In this document: positions 11,135 through 22,600 of the stretch, piece by piece | Layout: each line of letters begins with the position of its first letter | How positions within the stretch are numbered: position 1 is the first letter of the stretch | Assembly: GCA_946800325.1 (NCBI GenBank) | Contig: OX326956.1 | Span: 11,263,167 to 11,327,166 of the forward strand | DNA: 64,000 nucleotides | Reading direction: 5' to 3' | DNA from: Luzula sylvatica | Lineage: Eukaryota; Streptophyta; Magnoliopsida; Poales; Juncaceae | Position numbers and translations under genes: made by a program | Notes under the pieces: generated by a model | Told to the model about the DNA's origin: nothing | What the model saw: the letters and a program-made list of their open reading frames with translations, nothing else | Database searches by the model: none

Positions 11135-11707
11135 ACCCGCAGCGAAGTCGCGGGTATTTTCCCAGTTGAGATAATAATTCAAAAGAAATCCGGACCATTT
11201 ATATAGGTAATTAATATTTTGATCCAATGAACGGCCCATTGAATTAATATTTCGTTCAATTATCATCTCATCGAATTAACCAGACAACAAATAAAAAATA
11301 CACTTATCTTATGGTGATGGAACTAGTGGACCTTAGTTTTTCCAAACAAATTTGAGTTGCAGACCCATATATTAACTCTATCTGATCATCGGTTGCTAAT
11401 TGATTTAGGGATTCGATGAAATTAGTGCAAATTAACAACGAATAGAACAATGACTCCATTCATTCATGCATAATATCACATCTTAATTAATATACAACAC
11501 AATCAAAATAACATCAAAATATAATTACCAAATTAATAGAATTTATATTCAAATTAACAGTTCAATTTGCAGTCTACACAATATACTTCGAAATTAAAAA
11601 AATAAAATATACCTAAAAAACAATACACAATAACCCACCATATAACTTTCCCATGACCGAAATTGCAACAGGGCCCTTCTTTAATGCTGAAATTGAACAA
11701 ATCTTTG

Positions 11708-11731
11708 TTGTTTGTTTGTTTGTTTGTTTGT
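11708..11731 (+). repeat. (GTTT)n microsatellite
   Basis: About six GTTT units. The duplicate copy at about 45893-45920 has a related but different count. Confidence 0.85.
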
Positions 11732-12130
11732 GATTCTTCAAGGCTACACAGAAATGATCCACATATGCGATCTATGGAAAATTACATTACGATATTAAAC
11801 AATAAACTCTTAATTAAAGATTAGAGTATAGCTTAATTGTCAACAATCTTAACAACTAAATTACAGTAATTACATCAAAATGTAAAATCTGTAAAATAAG
11901 CACAAAAAACAATTAGTCAATTAACCATAGTATTTTGCATTCAAAAAACAAAATGCATTTGGTACCAGCAAATTAATGCAATTACTCAATTGATCATAGT
12001 ATTTGGCATGAAACCCTTAACATTGAATACAAAAAATCAATCAACCCTAGTATACCAGCCCCTTATTTTGTTCTTTCATTTTTTATTTATGGAACATGAT
12101 ACTTAATATTTATGGAACATATTTTTTTAA

Positions 12131-12609
12131 GGAGCATTTCTCACAGTAACCCCATTTAAAAAAATAATTAAAAAAATAACCTTGTTTTAAAAAAAAATCT
12201 AAAACTAACTCAAACCGGGTTTTAAAACCCCGTTATTACCTGATTTTAAAAACTCGGAGGTCTAATTGCATAAAAGTATGCTTAGTTGGACTGATTGAAA
12301 AAAAAAAAGTACAGCGGGTTTTAAAATCCCGGTCACATTTTTTTGGAAAAAACATATACATGTCTCCATATTGTACCCTCTAGTCTTGTATGTCATAATT
12401 AATATAATTAAGTAACATGATAATTGAAGTAAATAATAATTAATTAATCTATAATTAATATTTATTATAATTACTAAATTTGAATTAATATTAATCCATT
12501 TGTAGTTATATATTCTTTAATCCGATTTGGGTTAGTTTTGGAATATTTTTCAAAACTGGGTTATTTTTCGAAATTATTTTTCATACAGGGTTACATGCAG
12601 AAATGCTCC
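12131..12609. mobile_element. 479-bp MULE-type MITE in the RLP1 3' flank
   Basis: Terminal inverted repeats start GGAGCATTTCT at the left and end AGAAATGCTCC at the right, and extend with mismatches for about 60 bases. The 9-bp target duplication TTTTTTTAA is exact (12122-12130 and 12610-12618). The interior has GGGTTTTAAAACCC-like palindromes and no coding frame. The duplicated copy is at 46327-46803, and RLP2 retains the empty site near 36366-36382. Confidence 0.85.
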
Positions 12610-12985
12610 TTTTTTTAACAGTTTACCAGCTCCTCATTTTGTACATATTTTTAAGATTTCGTATGTCATGGTTATTTGTGATTATTGATCATTAGATTTC
12701 GTGATATGATTTCGTCATATACATGTATTAAAATATGATAAAGAAATGAGTTATTTTCTCCATAACGTAATATAATAATAAATATATTATTGATTATACT
12801 GAAATTAATTTTATAATATGATGAGATTAATATAGTATGAAATGATTAAATAATTATTATCACAAAATTATAATTCGTAATAAAACAAAAATTATAATTA
12901 TCAAGATGATCATGTAAGGCACATATTTATATCCTTCACCAAAAACATATATGGTTTTCAATTACAATATATATACCAGGAACTT

Positions 12986-15793
12986 TTATTTTCTAAATAT
13001 CCTTATCCAAGTCAACAATACGAGGACATACATCATGTCATACAAATCATCAATGACTCGAAAATACGCAACTCGATAACTTTTTTTAAACAAAAATAAA
13101 CAAAACACAATCCACAATCCTAAAATGAACCCAGTGCCCATGCCAAGATAAAGAGACATCGTGCTTGATCTATCCTGGTCTCCTAATCCATTTTGTTGAG
13201 AAATTGGAATTTCATCTTGTGGACAATTCTTGGAAAGAGGCGGGCCACAAAGATCATTGTTACCGCTATAAATGGACGGGTCATCAAGAGTTTGGAGTTG
13301 ATTGCCTGAAGGTATTCTTCCTGACAAGTTATTGTTGGACATATTCAAATAACTTAACGAGGTTAGGTTTGAAAGACTAGAAGGAATTCCCCCCGAAAGA
13401 TCGTTATTTGATAGGTCAAGAGATTCTAAAGCTTGCATATCACCGATTCTCACTGGAATAATTCCGGTCAAATGATTTCCAGACAAATTCAAACTTACCA
13501 GACCTGCGAGAGAGCTTATTTTTTCCGGAATCTCTCCGGTAAGATTATTTGAAGATAAATCAATGCCTGACATGACCATACCATTGTCATTATACTCACG
13601 AGTTATTCCTTTTGTTACCACATTTGAGCTAGTAGGATAGATACCATCGTAACTATCATCATAATAAATTGGGTATACTATAGTTAGTGCAATGAAAGTA
13701 TTAACTGATGGAGGTATAGTTCCAGAAAATAAATTATGTGAAAGATCCAAAATTTTAAGTCTATGCAAAACAGTTAGTTCAACTGGTATATTGCCTGAAA
13801 ACATGTTATGTGAAAGATCCAAAATTTTAAGATTATTCAACATAGTTAGTTCAACTGGTATATTCCCAGAAAACAAGTTTGATCTAAGTACGAGGAACTC
13901 CAAGTACGAATGATTCTTGCCAATCCATGATGGTAAATATCCTGAGAATTTATTGTATGAAAGATCAAGCAAATATAAATATTCACATTTTTCTAGAAAA
14001 TAAGGGAATGCATCTGAGAGAGAATTGTTGCGCAATATTAGAACCTGAAGATTCAAGGTTTTGGGTGGGTTAGGGTTGAGACCTGTCCAACACCTCGGAA
14101 CTGGACCCATAAGGAGATTACTAGACAGATCAATTAATCGTAACAAATGCATTTGACATATATATGTAGGAATTGAACCATTTAATGAATTTTCCGGAAG
14201 AATCAATTTGGTTAAATTTAAAGCTCCTAATTTTTTTGGAAAAGTTCCTGATATGGAATTATTGGAGAGATGTAGACTAGTTAGATTTTGAGGTAATTCG
14301 GGTAATGGTCCTTCAAATCGGTTATTATCTAACATTAACTCTTGTAGAGATGAAAGTTGTAAAATTCCATGTAATTTGCCACTTAATTGGTTATTGGACA
14401 TGTCCAAGTATATTAGGTTTGACGATAAATTCCAAAACCAAATGGGCACCTCGTCAATTATGCTTGTATTAGAGATAAATAGATATATGATATTTGTTAA
14501 TTGTTTAATCCATAGTGGAAACTTGGGACCTAATATGCATGAATCGAGAAAGACTTTTACCAATGTTATTGGAGGAATCCAATTTTGATCCACTGTTAGA
14601 GAATTTCCTTTCAAGGACAATTCTTGTAAACTTGTCAAATTTGCAAAATGATTTTTGGAGACAATTCCATCTAGATAATTGTTACTTAAATCTAAGTTAG
14701 TAAGCTTATTAGCACGTATAAGGCATGGTATTGGGCCAGTTAAATGGTTGCCTCCTAGATATAGCCTTTTGAGACCGGTCAAATTCTCTAGTATGTTTGA
14801 AAGGTTTCCAACCAAATTAGTAAAATCTAGGTCCAGTAATTGCAGTTTAGGCCACAAACATCGTGGTAAGCCATGTGTGAACTTTGTTATATCCATATTA
14901 ATTTGATTAAAAGATAAGTAAATTTCTTCTATGTTGCACAAGTTATTAAACGATCCGGGAATTATGCCCGTCATATCATTCATTGAGATATCGAGATATT
15001 TGAGAGAGGTCAAATTCAAAACCCAATTCAGAGAGGCCACATCCAGGACATCTCTGTAAAAGTTAGCACTAATATCAAAAGTTTCAATATTTGATAAATT
15101 GGAAAGGGAAGGAGTAAAATTTGGTTTTGGAAGCATAGAATTTGAGAGAAAAAGATGTTGTATTGATGGTAGCATGTTCATAATTTGTGGCCAGTTTGAC
15201 ACTTTTCTAATATTCACCCCTTTCATGTCGAGATGTTTTAGCAAGGAGAGATGGGGTAACCATGAAAGATCGTTGACGTGGATATAATTCCAACCGAGGT
15301 CGAGATATAGTAGGTTAGAGAGGTTGCCGAGTTGTGGAGGTAGGCTGCCACCGAAAGATGCTCCACTGAGGTTAAGATATTTCAAGTTACTCATGGACCC
15401 CATAAATTTTGGTATTTGGTTCAAATTAAAATTGTTCAAGCTAAGATCAAGACGATTGAGATGCCCCAAGGCAAGCAAAGAAGAGCTGAGCTCACCACTT
15501 AAGGCATGATCAAATTGAGCATAGCCGTATACATCTAAATTCGTGTTGCGGAGGTCAAGCGTAATTACATGACCAGTTTTGTTGCTACATACAACGTCTT
15601 TCCAGGCGCAACAGTCTTCGCCTCTCCATGTTTTCAGGCGGTTGTGCGGATCTTCGAATCCTTCTTTGATAGACAAAAGCGCAGTACGCTCTTTTGCTAT
15701 GCAACCATCCAAAGATTTGGGCACCGAGAGAGTTTGGATGAGGAGAAACCAGAAAATTAAGACTAAACGAACTAGTGATTTTGGTTTGGCCAT
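12986..15793 (-). CDS. RLP1: LRR receptor-like protein, EIX/Cf type
   Basis: An intact 935-residue, single-exon receptor-like protein. It has a signal peptide (residues 1 to about 26), an LRR N-cap with paired cysteines (GEDCCAWKDVVC), and about 25-30 plant-type LRRs (LxxLDLSxNxFSGxIP). An island region (about residues 700-740, Tyr/Asp-rich) precedes the last four LRRs. Then come a C-cap (NDLCGPPLSKNC), an acidic linker, one membrane helix (GMGTGFILGLWIVFCLFLF) and a short tail without kinase. Tail motifs YFRV and YDMM fit Yxx-phi endocytosis signals. The family acts at the plasma membrane in defence signalling with SOBIR1/BAK1-type kinases; the ligand is unknown. The ATG at 15793 is chosen because the open frame upstream has only TTG, and a TATAAATA lies about 52 bp upstream. 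Confidence 0.9.
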   Translation of the reverse strand: MAKPKSLVRLVLIFWFLLIQTLSVPKSLDGCIAKERTALLSIKEGFEDPHNRLKTWRGEDCCAWKDVVCSNKTGHVITLDLRNTNLDVYGYAQFDHALSGELSSSLLALGHLNRLDLSLNNFNLNQIPKFMGSMSNLKYLNLSGASFGGSLPPQLGNLSNLLYLDLGWNYIHVNDLSWLPHLSLLKHLDMKGVNIRKVSNWPQIMNMLPSIQHLFLSNSMLPKPNFTPSLSNLSNIETFDISANFYRDVLDVASLNWVLNLTSLKYLDISMNDMTGIIPGSFNNLCNIEEIYLSFNQINMDITKFTHGLPRCLWPKLQLLDLDFTNLVGNLSNILENLTGLKRLYLGGNHLTGPIPCLIRANKLTNLDLSNNYLDGIVSKNHFANLTSLQELSLKGNSLTVDQNWIPPITLVKVFLDSCILGPKFPLWIKQLTNIIYLFISNTSIIDEVPIWFWNLSSNLIYLDMSNNQLSGKLHGILQLSSLQELMLDNNRFEGPLPELPQNLTSLHLSNNSISGTFPKKLGALNLTKLILPENSLNGSIPTYICQMHLLRLIDLSSNLLMGPVPRCWTGLNPNPPKTLNLQVLILRNNSLSDAFPYFLEKCEYLYLLDLSYNKFSGYLPSWIGKNHSYLEFLVLRSNLFSGNIPVELTMLNNLKILDLSHNMFSGNIPVELTVLHRLKILDLSHNLFSGTIPPSVNTFIALTIVYPIYYDDSYDGIYPTSSNVVTKGITREYNDNGMVMSGIDLSSNNLTGEIPEKISSLAGLVSLNLSGNHLTGIIPVRIGDMQALESLDLSNNDLSGGIPSSLSNLTSLSYLNMSNNNLSGRIPSGNQLQTLDDPSIYSGNNDLCGPPLSKNCPQDEIPISQQNGLGDQDRSSTMSLYLGMGTGFILGLWIVFCLFLFKKSYRVAYFRVIDDLYDMMYVLVLLTWIRIFRK
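13734..13877 (-). repeat. in-frame 72-bp LRR duplication in RLP1
   Basis: Two adjacent 72-base units (about 13734-13805 and 13806-13877) each encode one LRR with the core LKILDLSHN.FSGNIPVEL. RLP3 has the same pair and RLP2 has only one, so RLP1 and RLP3 carry one extra LRR just before the island region. Confidence 0.8.
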
Positions 15794-15844
15794 TATTAAT
15801 TGTAGTTTTGATTGTAGTACGCAATGCAAGCTATTGCAAGCTCA

Positions 15845-15852
15845 TATTTATA
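15845..15852 (-). promoter_or_regulatory. TATA box of RLP1
   Basis: The minus strand reads TATAAATA about 52 bp before the chosen ATG. The same box occurs at the matching place in RLP2 (39761-39768). Its position argues against translation starting at the upstream in-frame TTG. Confidence 0.6.
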
Positions 15853-16558
15853 CTGGTGAAGTCAATGCAGGTCAGCCATGTCAATTTTTCGTGCACATCA
15901 CGTCTAAAATTCCACAATTTAGAAAGTGAAAGAGTCGATGAAAGGTGAAAACTTAATATCTAATCTATCGAGTATCTTTCCTTTCATTTCACTAAGACCG
16001 AAAATGTACTCAATTATCAGATAGAAGTTCATGGAATTAACTTAATCCTGTGGCTAAATTAAAGCACACGGCAAGTACATGTACCATGAAAAATCTCAAG
16101 AGATTTTAACCAAGCATGTTAAGTAATTTTTGTGAAGGGAGTTGCTGCAAGGAAAGATAATATTTTTGACTTTTCAAGTGATGGGGGGTCTTCTTTAGAA
16201 GAAACAAAAATGTAATGAAAAGGATGTCCAAGATGAAAACTTAATTGATTTTGATTTTGATTTTTATGGGGGGTCTTCTTTACTGTTAGAATTATAAGAG
16301 AGGTTTTGTTTTTGCAGAAAAGAGAGAATTGTAAATTGATTTTGATTTTATGTAGAGTTTAAGAATAACTAACTAAAGCTGTAGATAGAGCAATTACAAT
16401 TTGACACATCTCACTAATATTAACCACTAATATATCTCACTACTTAATAACCATCAGAAACAAGTAACCGTTGATTTATTATCTTGACGTTGAATTATTT
16501 GAGCCATTTAGTCCTTACAAAATAGCTTAACCCACTTCAGCCCAGTGCTTATTATAAA

Positions 16559-17683
16559 TACCTTGATGAATTGACCTAGTCCATATAACCTGATCCAAAG
16601 ATCCGTTCTACACGGTCCAAATATTTAGATGTTCTTCACTTTTGAAACCGGAAATCATATTTGATGTTAATAATTAACATTGTATTATTCCCATTTATAA
16701 TTCATATGTATTTTCTTATATTTCATAGTGTCAAAGCGTGTGTATCATTTTCAGCATCAATGTAAAGTTCCGATTATCACTATATAATTTTCATTACAAA
16801 TAATGTAGTTCAAATATAATTTTATGAACTCATTATGACATTTTAGTCTTCACTATATTTTTTTTTAATTATTTTCAGTACAAATAATGTAGTTCCGATT
16901 ATTTTTCATTGTAACATTTTAGTCTTCAAATACAATTTCAAGGTTTAGTCCATACATTTTCTTTTGTTCTCAATATTTTTGTTTATATCATTTTTTGGTG
17001 TTAATATATCAATCTAAGTGGTAATATATTATTTTTCACGTAACACTACTTGTTTTTTTCCAGCACTATTTGGATGTTATATATATCTTTTTGGAGTCAA
17101 TATACTAATGCTAATATTTTATTTTTGTCGACGAACTATGTTCTCTATGCTAATGTATAGTTTTCAGTGTCAATCTACCATTTTTTACATGACATGTATC
17201 GGATCACTATTTGAATAGGTAATATTCATTTATCAACGCAATTTCTTTTTGTCAATATATCAATCTGATGTAAACATAACATTTTTAGTAAGAATATAAA
17301 TGTCCGGCTTGGTCCGATAAAAACTTTTTAAGTATATATGAATTTGATTTGTAAAAATAAAAGTTAAAACATGAGTATATAACACCCAAACATGTTTTCA
17401 TTATCTGCTTTTTATTTGTGGAAAAAAAACAAAAATAATTTAAAACAACAACCATACCAAAATTCTATCGAAGGTTTGTCCCTTACTTTTACTTATCTAA
17501 ATTGTAATTTTTAACTTTTAAATGTTCTGAATTATTGTTCTTATAATTTTGAATGTCACTAAACTTCCGATTTGTGTAAATTTTTGTTCGTCGTCCAAAT
17601 TAGACCGATTTGTCAAATTTTAGGAACTTGATTTCAAATTGCCAAAATTAGTCACCAACAATTGTTTATCTCCTGGTCAAGGA

Positions 17684-17687
<4 letters not shown>
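16559..17687. other. AT-rich intergenic stretch
   Basis: Upstream of RLP1 and outside the duplicated unit. No gene or element boundary was recognised. Confidence 0.4.
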
Positions 17688-17732
<45 letters not shown>

Positions 17733-17894
17733 AGAACTAAAGAAGCGTATAGCTTCTTTTAATATATTAAAGTGGAGTTTAATACATTGGTTTTCGATTT
17801 TACATGAACGATGTAAAAAATAATACTCGCAACCCTTACACGTGGGTTCCATTAAAATTAAATTTCACATTCGAAATTTCAAATTTAAAAATTC

Positions 17895-20800
17895 CTAACA
17901 ATAGAGGAGCCATTGGTTCCCTTCTTGCTTAATCCTTGCCGCCGTGATCGCGGCCGTGGTTCGTAGAGTCTTAAAAATCCTAGAGTTCCGCTCCTTCCAA
18001 ATTCCCCATATGGTGGCTATGAAGTGAGTGTCGAGTGTATTTCTTTCCTCTCCGGTCTTGAGTATCCTACTTGCCTCCCAAATTTGTAGGATGGAGGAAT
18101 GGGTCGGTAGGTTTCGGGGAATCAGGTCCCCCGTAGCTCTCCAAACTCTCTTTGCATACCTACAAGAAAACAATAGGTGGAGCGCCGATTCCCCTTGTGT
18201 GCCACAATTTTGACAATTTTGGATGGTCGGCCAATTCCTTTTTGCTAGATTGTCGGCGGTTAGGATCCTATTGTTAATCGCTAGCCAAGCGAAAAATTTA
18301 GCTTTCACGGGGGCCTTAATTTTCCATAGGGATTCGTTCCATCTTTGGATAATGCCCGGGTTGATGAAGAATTTATAGGTCGATGAGGTGGAGAATTGTT
18401 CTTGATCAAGCCAAAGGGGGAGCTCGGATTGTGGGCCGACCGAAGATGCCACGCGAAAGAGGGGAAATAGCTTTTGTAGGTCCTTGATGAAGTAGGAGGT
18501 GTGTGAATCGGGGATTGAGAGGATATCGGAGGGAAATTGTATACCATATATTTCCCTTATGGTTGCGCCCCACATGTCGTCTAGATTGGTGGACAATTTC
18601 CATAGCCATTTGAGGAGGAGGGCATTGTTGTGTGTTTCTAGATCGAGGATACCGATACCTCCGTTTTCCTTCGGCAAGCAAATTTTGCCCCATTTAGCAA
18701 GGCAATGCCCTCCGAGGCAATTTTTGTCGCCTCGCCAAAGAAAGCTCCGCGTCACTTTGTTCATTTCGTTGATGACCCATTTCGGCAATTTGAAACATTG
18801 CATGAAATAGGTGGGGATCGCGTTAAGCACCGATTTTGCAAGAACTAGTCGGCCGCCTAGCGAAAGGCATTTTCCCTTCCATCCCGATAACCGGTTTCTC
18901 ATTTTTTTGATGAGGGGGATGAAGTCGATTTTCCTAGGTTTCTTGACATTTAGAGGCATGCCGAGGTACATGATTGGGAGGTCTTGTTTGTCGCAAGCTA
19001 GGAGCCTCGCAATGAGGGCGTGAAGCTCGGGCGGGACGGCTATCGGTACGAATTTGGATTTTTCCAAATTAATACGAGCCCCGAGATGTTTTGGAATAGC
19101 GTCAAAACATATGCGAGAATTTTGAGGTTGGACGGGTCCGCCTCGACAAAAAGAATAGTGTCATCCGCGTATTGGAATGCCCTTGTTGTGAATCTAACGG
19201 GTGAATTCATTAGGTGGTTGATTCGTCGAATGAAAAGTTGGAGTGAGTCGGCCACTAGATTAAAAATCATTGGGGATAATGGGTCTCCTTGTCTCACTCC
19301 CCTTTTATGTGGGATTTTCCTCGACGACGCCGAGTTTAGTAGGTCGGCGAGCCAACGGTTCCATCTCGGCGGGAATCCACGTTCCTTTAATATTTCTTGT
19401 AAGTAGCTCCACGATATTGTGTCAAAGGCCTTGTGAAAGTCTATTTTGAACATGATCGTGGGGATCTTCCTTCTATGTGCCGCACTAAGTCGTTCTCTAG
19501 CCGATAGGAACACCTCTCCGATCGACCTTTTTTTAATGAATGCCGCTTGATCGCGGTGGATTAGCGATTCCATTTTCGGTTGGAGTCGGTTTGCGAGCAC
19601 TTTGGTTATTGTTTTTCCTATTGTGTTGATGACACTTATAGGCCTAAAGTCTTTCATTTCCTTGGCCCCCTCCTTTTTTGGGATGAGCGAGATGGAGGCC
19701 GTGTTGATTCCGTGCAACCTTAGGTTGTGTTCAAAGAAGTCCCCGAATAAGCCTACGAGGATCGGTTCGAACACGTCGTAGTGGTGTTGATAAAATTCTA
19801 TGGGGTATCCCTCGGTTCCGACCGCTTTTCCTTTCTTCATATCCATTATCGTCTTCCTTATCTCCTCAAGCGCGAAAGGATTGGCTAAGTCCCGTAGGTC
19901 GGGCGCTTGGGACGGGTCCAAATTCTCGCCCGAGGGTTGAGCCCCGGGCGGTGTGTCGTCGTGAGGGTGGCCTAGAATGTTTTCGTAATAGGCGTCAAAA
20001 TTCGCTCGGATCAAATTCGGTTCCGTTATTACAATATTGTTCACTTGGATCAACCCAATTTTATTTCCTTTTTTTCTCGCGGAGGCTAATGCGTGAAAGT
20101 ATTTAGAATTTGAGTCACCTAGTTTAAGCCACGTGCAAGAACTCCTTTGTTGCCAAACGGCCTCTTTTTGATTTATTAAATCAAAAAGTTTTTCCTTAGT
20201 CGATATTCTTAGGCGCCTTTCTTCCAAGGTTAGTGTTCTCGATTCTTCGGCTAAATCGAGAATCTTGACTAATAGTTTGCCATCTTCTATTATTTGATTC
20301 GGTTTGAAGTGCACCTTTGCCCATTCTTTGAATTTCCTTCTCGATTTTTTGAGACCTAGTTGGAGCCGATCCACCGGGTTCAACGAAATTTGGCGGTCGT
20401 CGGTCCATGATGCGTGAACTATTTCCCGCGTGGATGGGAGGCGTAGCCATGCACGTTCGAACCGAAAGAGTTTTTGTGTCCTCGGCCTATTGTGTTTTAT
20501 GGCGAGGAGGATGGGGGAGTGGTCCGAGGTTACCAACGGGAGGTCGTTGAGAGTCATGGCCGTATTTTCGAATAGGGGATGTTTGGAGACGAACGCTCGA
20601 TCTAGTCGAGCAAGGGTTGGCTCGGCTCTATTATTGGACCAAGTGAATTTCCTTCCAATTAATGGGATTTCATCTAATTGGGCCGCATCGAGAGCCTCAT
20701 CTAGTTTTAGGATGAGGCGAGTGTTTATGTTAGTGGACGTTGTGTCCTCCCTTGCCCTAATTACATTTAGGTCGCCGATTAGAATCCACGGATATTCGTG

Positions 20801-21202
20801 GTTCTCCTTAAGGGATCTAATTTCGGCTATGTATTCGTCTTTGCCTCTTGTCGACGAGGGACCGTAGGTGTTTGTTATTCTAATTTTGTTTCCTTTTTCA
20901 TCGGCGACAATTATGGTTAGACATGCGGCCGAGTGTGAGTGCTCTATGAGCGTGACTTTGTCATCCCATGCAACTAGTAACCCGCCCTTTGAGCCGACCG
21001 CTTCTTTTGTTAAGGCCGTTTTATATCGTCGCGGTAAGACGCGACGATTTTGGAAATTGCTAGCGAGGGCCCATTTCGTTTCTTGGATACAAACTACATT
21101 TGCCTTGGATTTAGATATAATTTCCTTGACTACGTTACATTTTCCACGTAGGCCTAAGCCTCTTACATTCCACGATAAGATATTAATATTCGTACAAATC
21201 AT
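17895..21202 (-). pseudogene. LINE-A ORF2: endonuclease-reverse transcriptase, one frameshift
   Basis: From ATG 21202 the protein starts with an APE-type endonuclease (NILSWNVRGLG; IQETK; GDLNVI; TSDHSPILL). The reverse transcriptase follows (DFRPISVINTIGK, FKIDFHKAFDTISW, RQGDPLSPMIF, and the catalytic FQYADDTILF). At about 19040-19075 the frame shifts: the expected ISGLxINLEKSKF block is split between two frames. The second frame (to 17895) holds the thumb region (YLGMPL, GWKGKCLSLGGRLVL) and a zf-RVT zinc finger (CQNCG...HLLFSC). All catalytic motifs remain, so the copy is probably fairly young. It makes the target-primed reverse transcription enzyme of the element. Confidence 0.85.
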
Positions 21203-21213
21203 GATAACATTGT

Positions 21214-22517
21214 TTATTCCTTAGAGCATCGGCTCATCGCCATAATCGACCTTGTCGATATAGTCATCCTCGGCTTGGGTTTCCAACAAACCGTCCACCT
21301 CGGCATCTTCGAAGAACTCGTCTTCTCTTGCTCAACCTCTTCCGCGTCGTTTGATTCGGTTCCTTCATCCATTTCCTTGATGGCATCCCTTGGTATTGAT
21401 TTTCCTTTAAGCAACAAGGATGAAGGCGAATTAGACGGGTGTGTTATTCTTAATTTTGAAAATTTGTTTTGTTTAATTTTAGTTCGGTCGAGGAACTTTG
21501 ATAATTTATTTTTTACAATTATGTTTTTTTTTTCCTTTTTTTTCCTTTTTTGTCCTTATATTTTTTTTCTTTTCCTTGTTTCTTTCTATCGGCTTGATCC
21601 GAACCAAAGGAGGTTCGATCGGTTTTAATTTTTCAAGATCGATTAATTCGCTTTCCTTTAGTACTAGGAGAGGGGAGGGTATATTTAGCGCTTCGTGTAT
21701 TTTGGTAATCAAGTCGGGGGTAAGTGGTTTGTCGGAGATGTCCTCTTTTATTAGCCGTTTGATTAGTGTTTTAGCCCTCGTTTTTTTGCTTTGGGTCATC
21801 TTGTTCTCGATTTGTTTTTTTCCTTTTGTCGAGGTTGCCAAATTTTCTCTTAGTTTCGTGGATGGTTTTTTTGGGCGGGAGCTAACCCGTCCGATTGAGG
21901 GGGGGAGAGGTGTTCGGGTGGGGTCACTCTCGGCCTCAATCCCGATGTCGACATGTGTCAAAGAATTTTCATCCTTGTCTTTAATAGGATCCGTAGCGGT
22001 TGCCCGATCCGGTATCAATTTCGATGTCATTTTTGTAACCGCAACAGTTCGTGTCGCTGACGAGATCCCCCGTTTCCGTTCCATATTTTTTTTCCGCTGC
22101 AGGGCCTGCTACAGCATCTGCTACAGTGCCCTCTACAGTGCCGCGAGCTGTTTCTGGTCCCTGGTTCAGCTCAAATTTTTTTTTCCGTTTTTCCGCCCCT
22201 GTGACGGTCGCTGCTGCTGCTGCTGGAGGTCCCTGCCTGGGTTTGGAGGAGACGATTTTCCTTTTTTTCGGCTCGGATTTATTATTTGTTGGCTTGCCGT
22301 TGGATCTCTCCGTTGCTTCATCGCTAGCCAATTCATCGCGAGTCGATTTTAGGAATCCGTCGGCTTTTTCCTTGTCTAAAATTTCCGTTATGATGCCGGA
22401 ATCACGGAGTGCTTTTCGGCCGATTTCTCCTATTAACAATGGTGACGAGTCCGGGTTTGTTTTCAAGCCTTCGCCCGCAAAGGACAATTTTATTAAAGGG
22501 TGTTATGGAGCTATCAT
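21214..22517 (-). pseudogene. LINE-A ORF1, broken
   Basis: Coding character runs through three frames. The likely start is ATG 22517, followed after three codons by an in-frame TAA. The frame then continues as LSFAGEGLK... to about 22000, shifts to a Lys-rich frame (to about 21510), then to a third frame (KLSKFLDRTKIKQNKFSK...). It ends as an acidic C-terminus (EDEFFEDAEVDGLLETQAED) at about 21225, about 20 bp before the ORF2 start. A low-complexity Ala/Lys/Pro region lies in the middle. No zinc knuckle was found. ORF1 proteins of LINEs bind the element RNA; that is the presumed role. Confidence 0.6.
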
Positions 22518-22600
22518 TTGACTCCGGCGTTCTCGAGAGCATTGAAGATTGGCATGGGAGTTTATTTATAGAAGTTTTCCCTCTTATTTGTCAAGAAAAA

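Larger units (their letters stand above)
3927..11165 (+). mobile_element. 7.24-kb Helitron-like insertion in the RLP1 3' flank
   Basis: Paralogous sequence at 44951-44970 runs uninterrupted where this locus has 7239 extra bases between A3926 and T11166, so the empty site is known. The right end has a hairpin (ACCCGC 11135-11140 pairing with GCGGGT 11150-11155), ten bases, then CCAG|T, one mismatch from the Helitron CTRR|T end. There is no target duplication and the target is A|T, both as for Helitrons. The left end is TTACC rather than TC, so it is not canonical. Inside are exon-like fragments, a LINE piece, a MULE-MITE and a GGATACG element. Nested insertion of a smaller Helitron is an alternative. 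Confidence 0.55.
11166..16558. repeat. RLP1 segmental duplication unit, main part
   Basis: This stretch is paralogous to 44958-48584: 3' flank, MITE, gene body and upstream region occur in the same order and orientation. The other copy lacks about 2.2 kb between the middle of the gene and about 700 bp upstream of its start. It has about 380 bp extra around 45445-45825, including a SINE. The 3' flank and gene also align with RLP2 at 36340-39760, more distantly. Confidence 0.85.
17688..22600 (-). mobile_element. LINE-A: near-complete L1-type LINE
   Basis: The order on the minus strand is ORF1, ORF2 (endonuclease, reverse transcriptase, C-terminal zinc finger), 3' UTR, and a tail of about 44 A (plus-strand T run at 17688-17731). 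It is visibly richer in G+C than the surroundings. ORF2 has one frameshift; ORF1 has a nonsense codon and several shifts. The right (5') boundary is approximate and I could not find a convincing target duplication. Confidence 0.85.

Noticed and set aside
12986..15829. Upstream start of RLP1 at 15829 giving 947 residues
   Set aside because: The codon is TTG and lies only about 16 bp after the TATA box; the first ATG is at 15793 and is matched by RLP2 at 39701.
15585..15929. Plus-strand frames of 60-116 residues across RLP1 and RLP2
   Set aside because: They are antisense shadows of the RLP coding strand, with no domain of their own.
21498..22521. Plus-strand frames of 156 and 284 residues rich in Phe and Ser
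   Set aside because: They are reverse-strand readings of LINE-A ORF1; the minus strand shows the coherent ORF1-ORF2 order.
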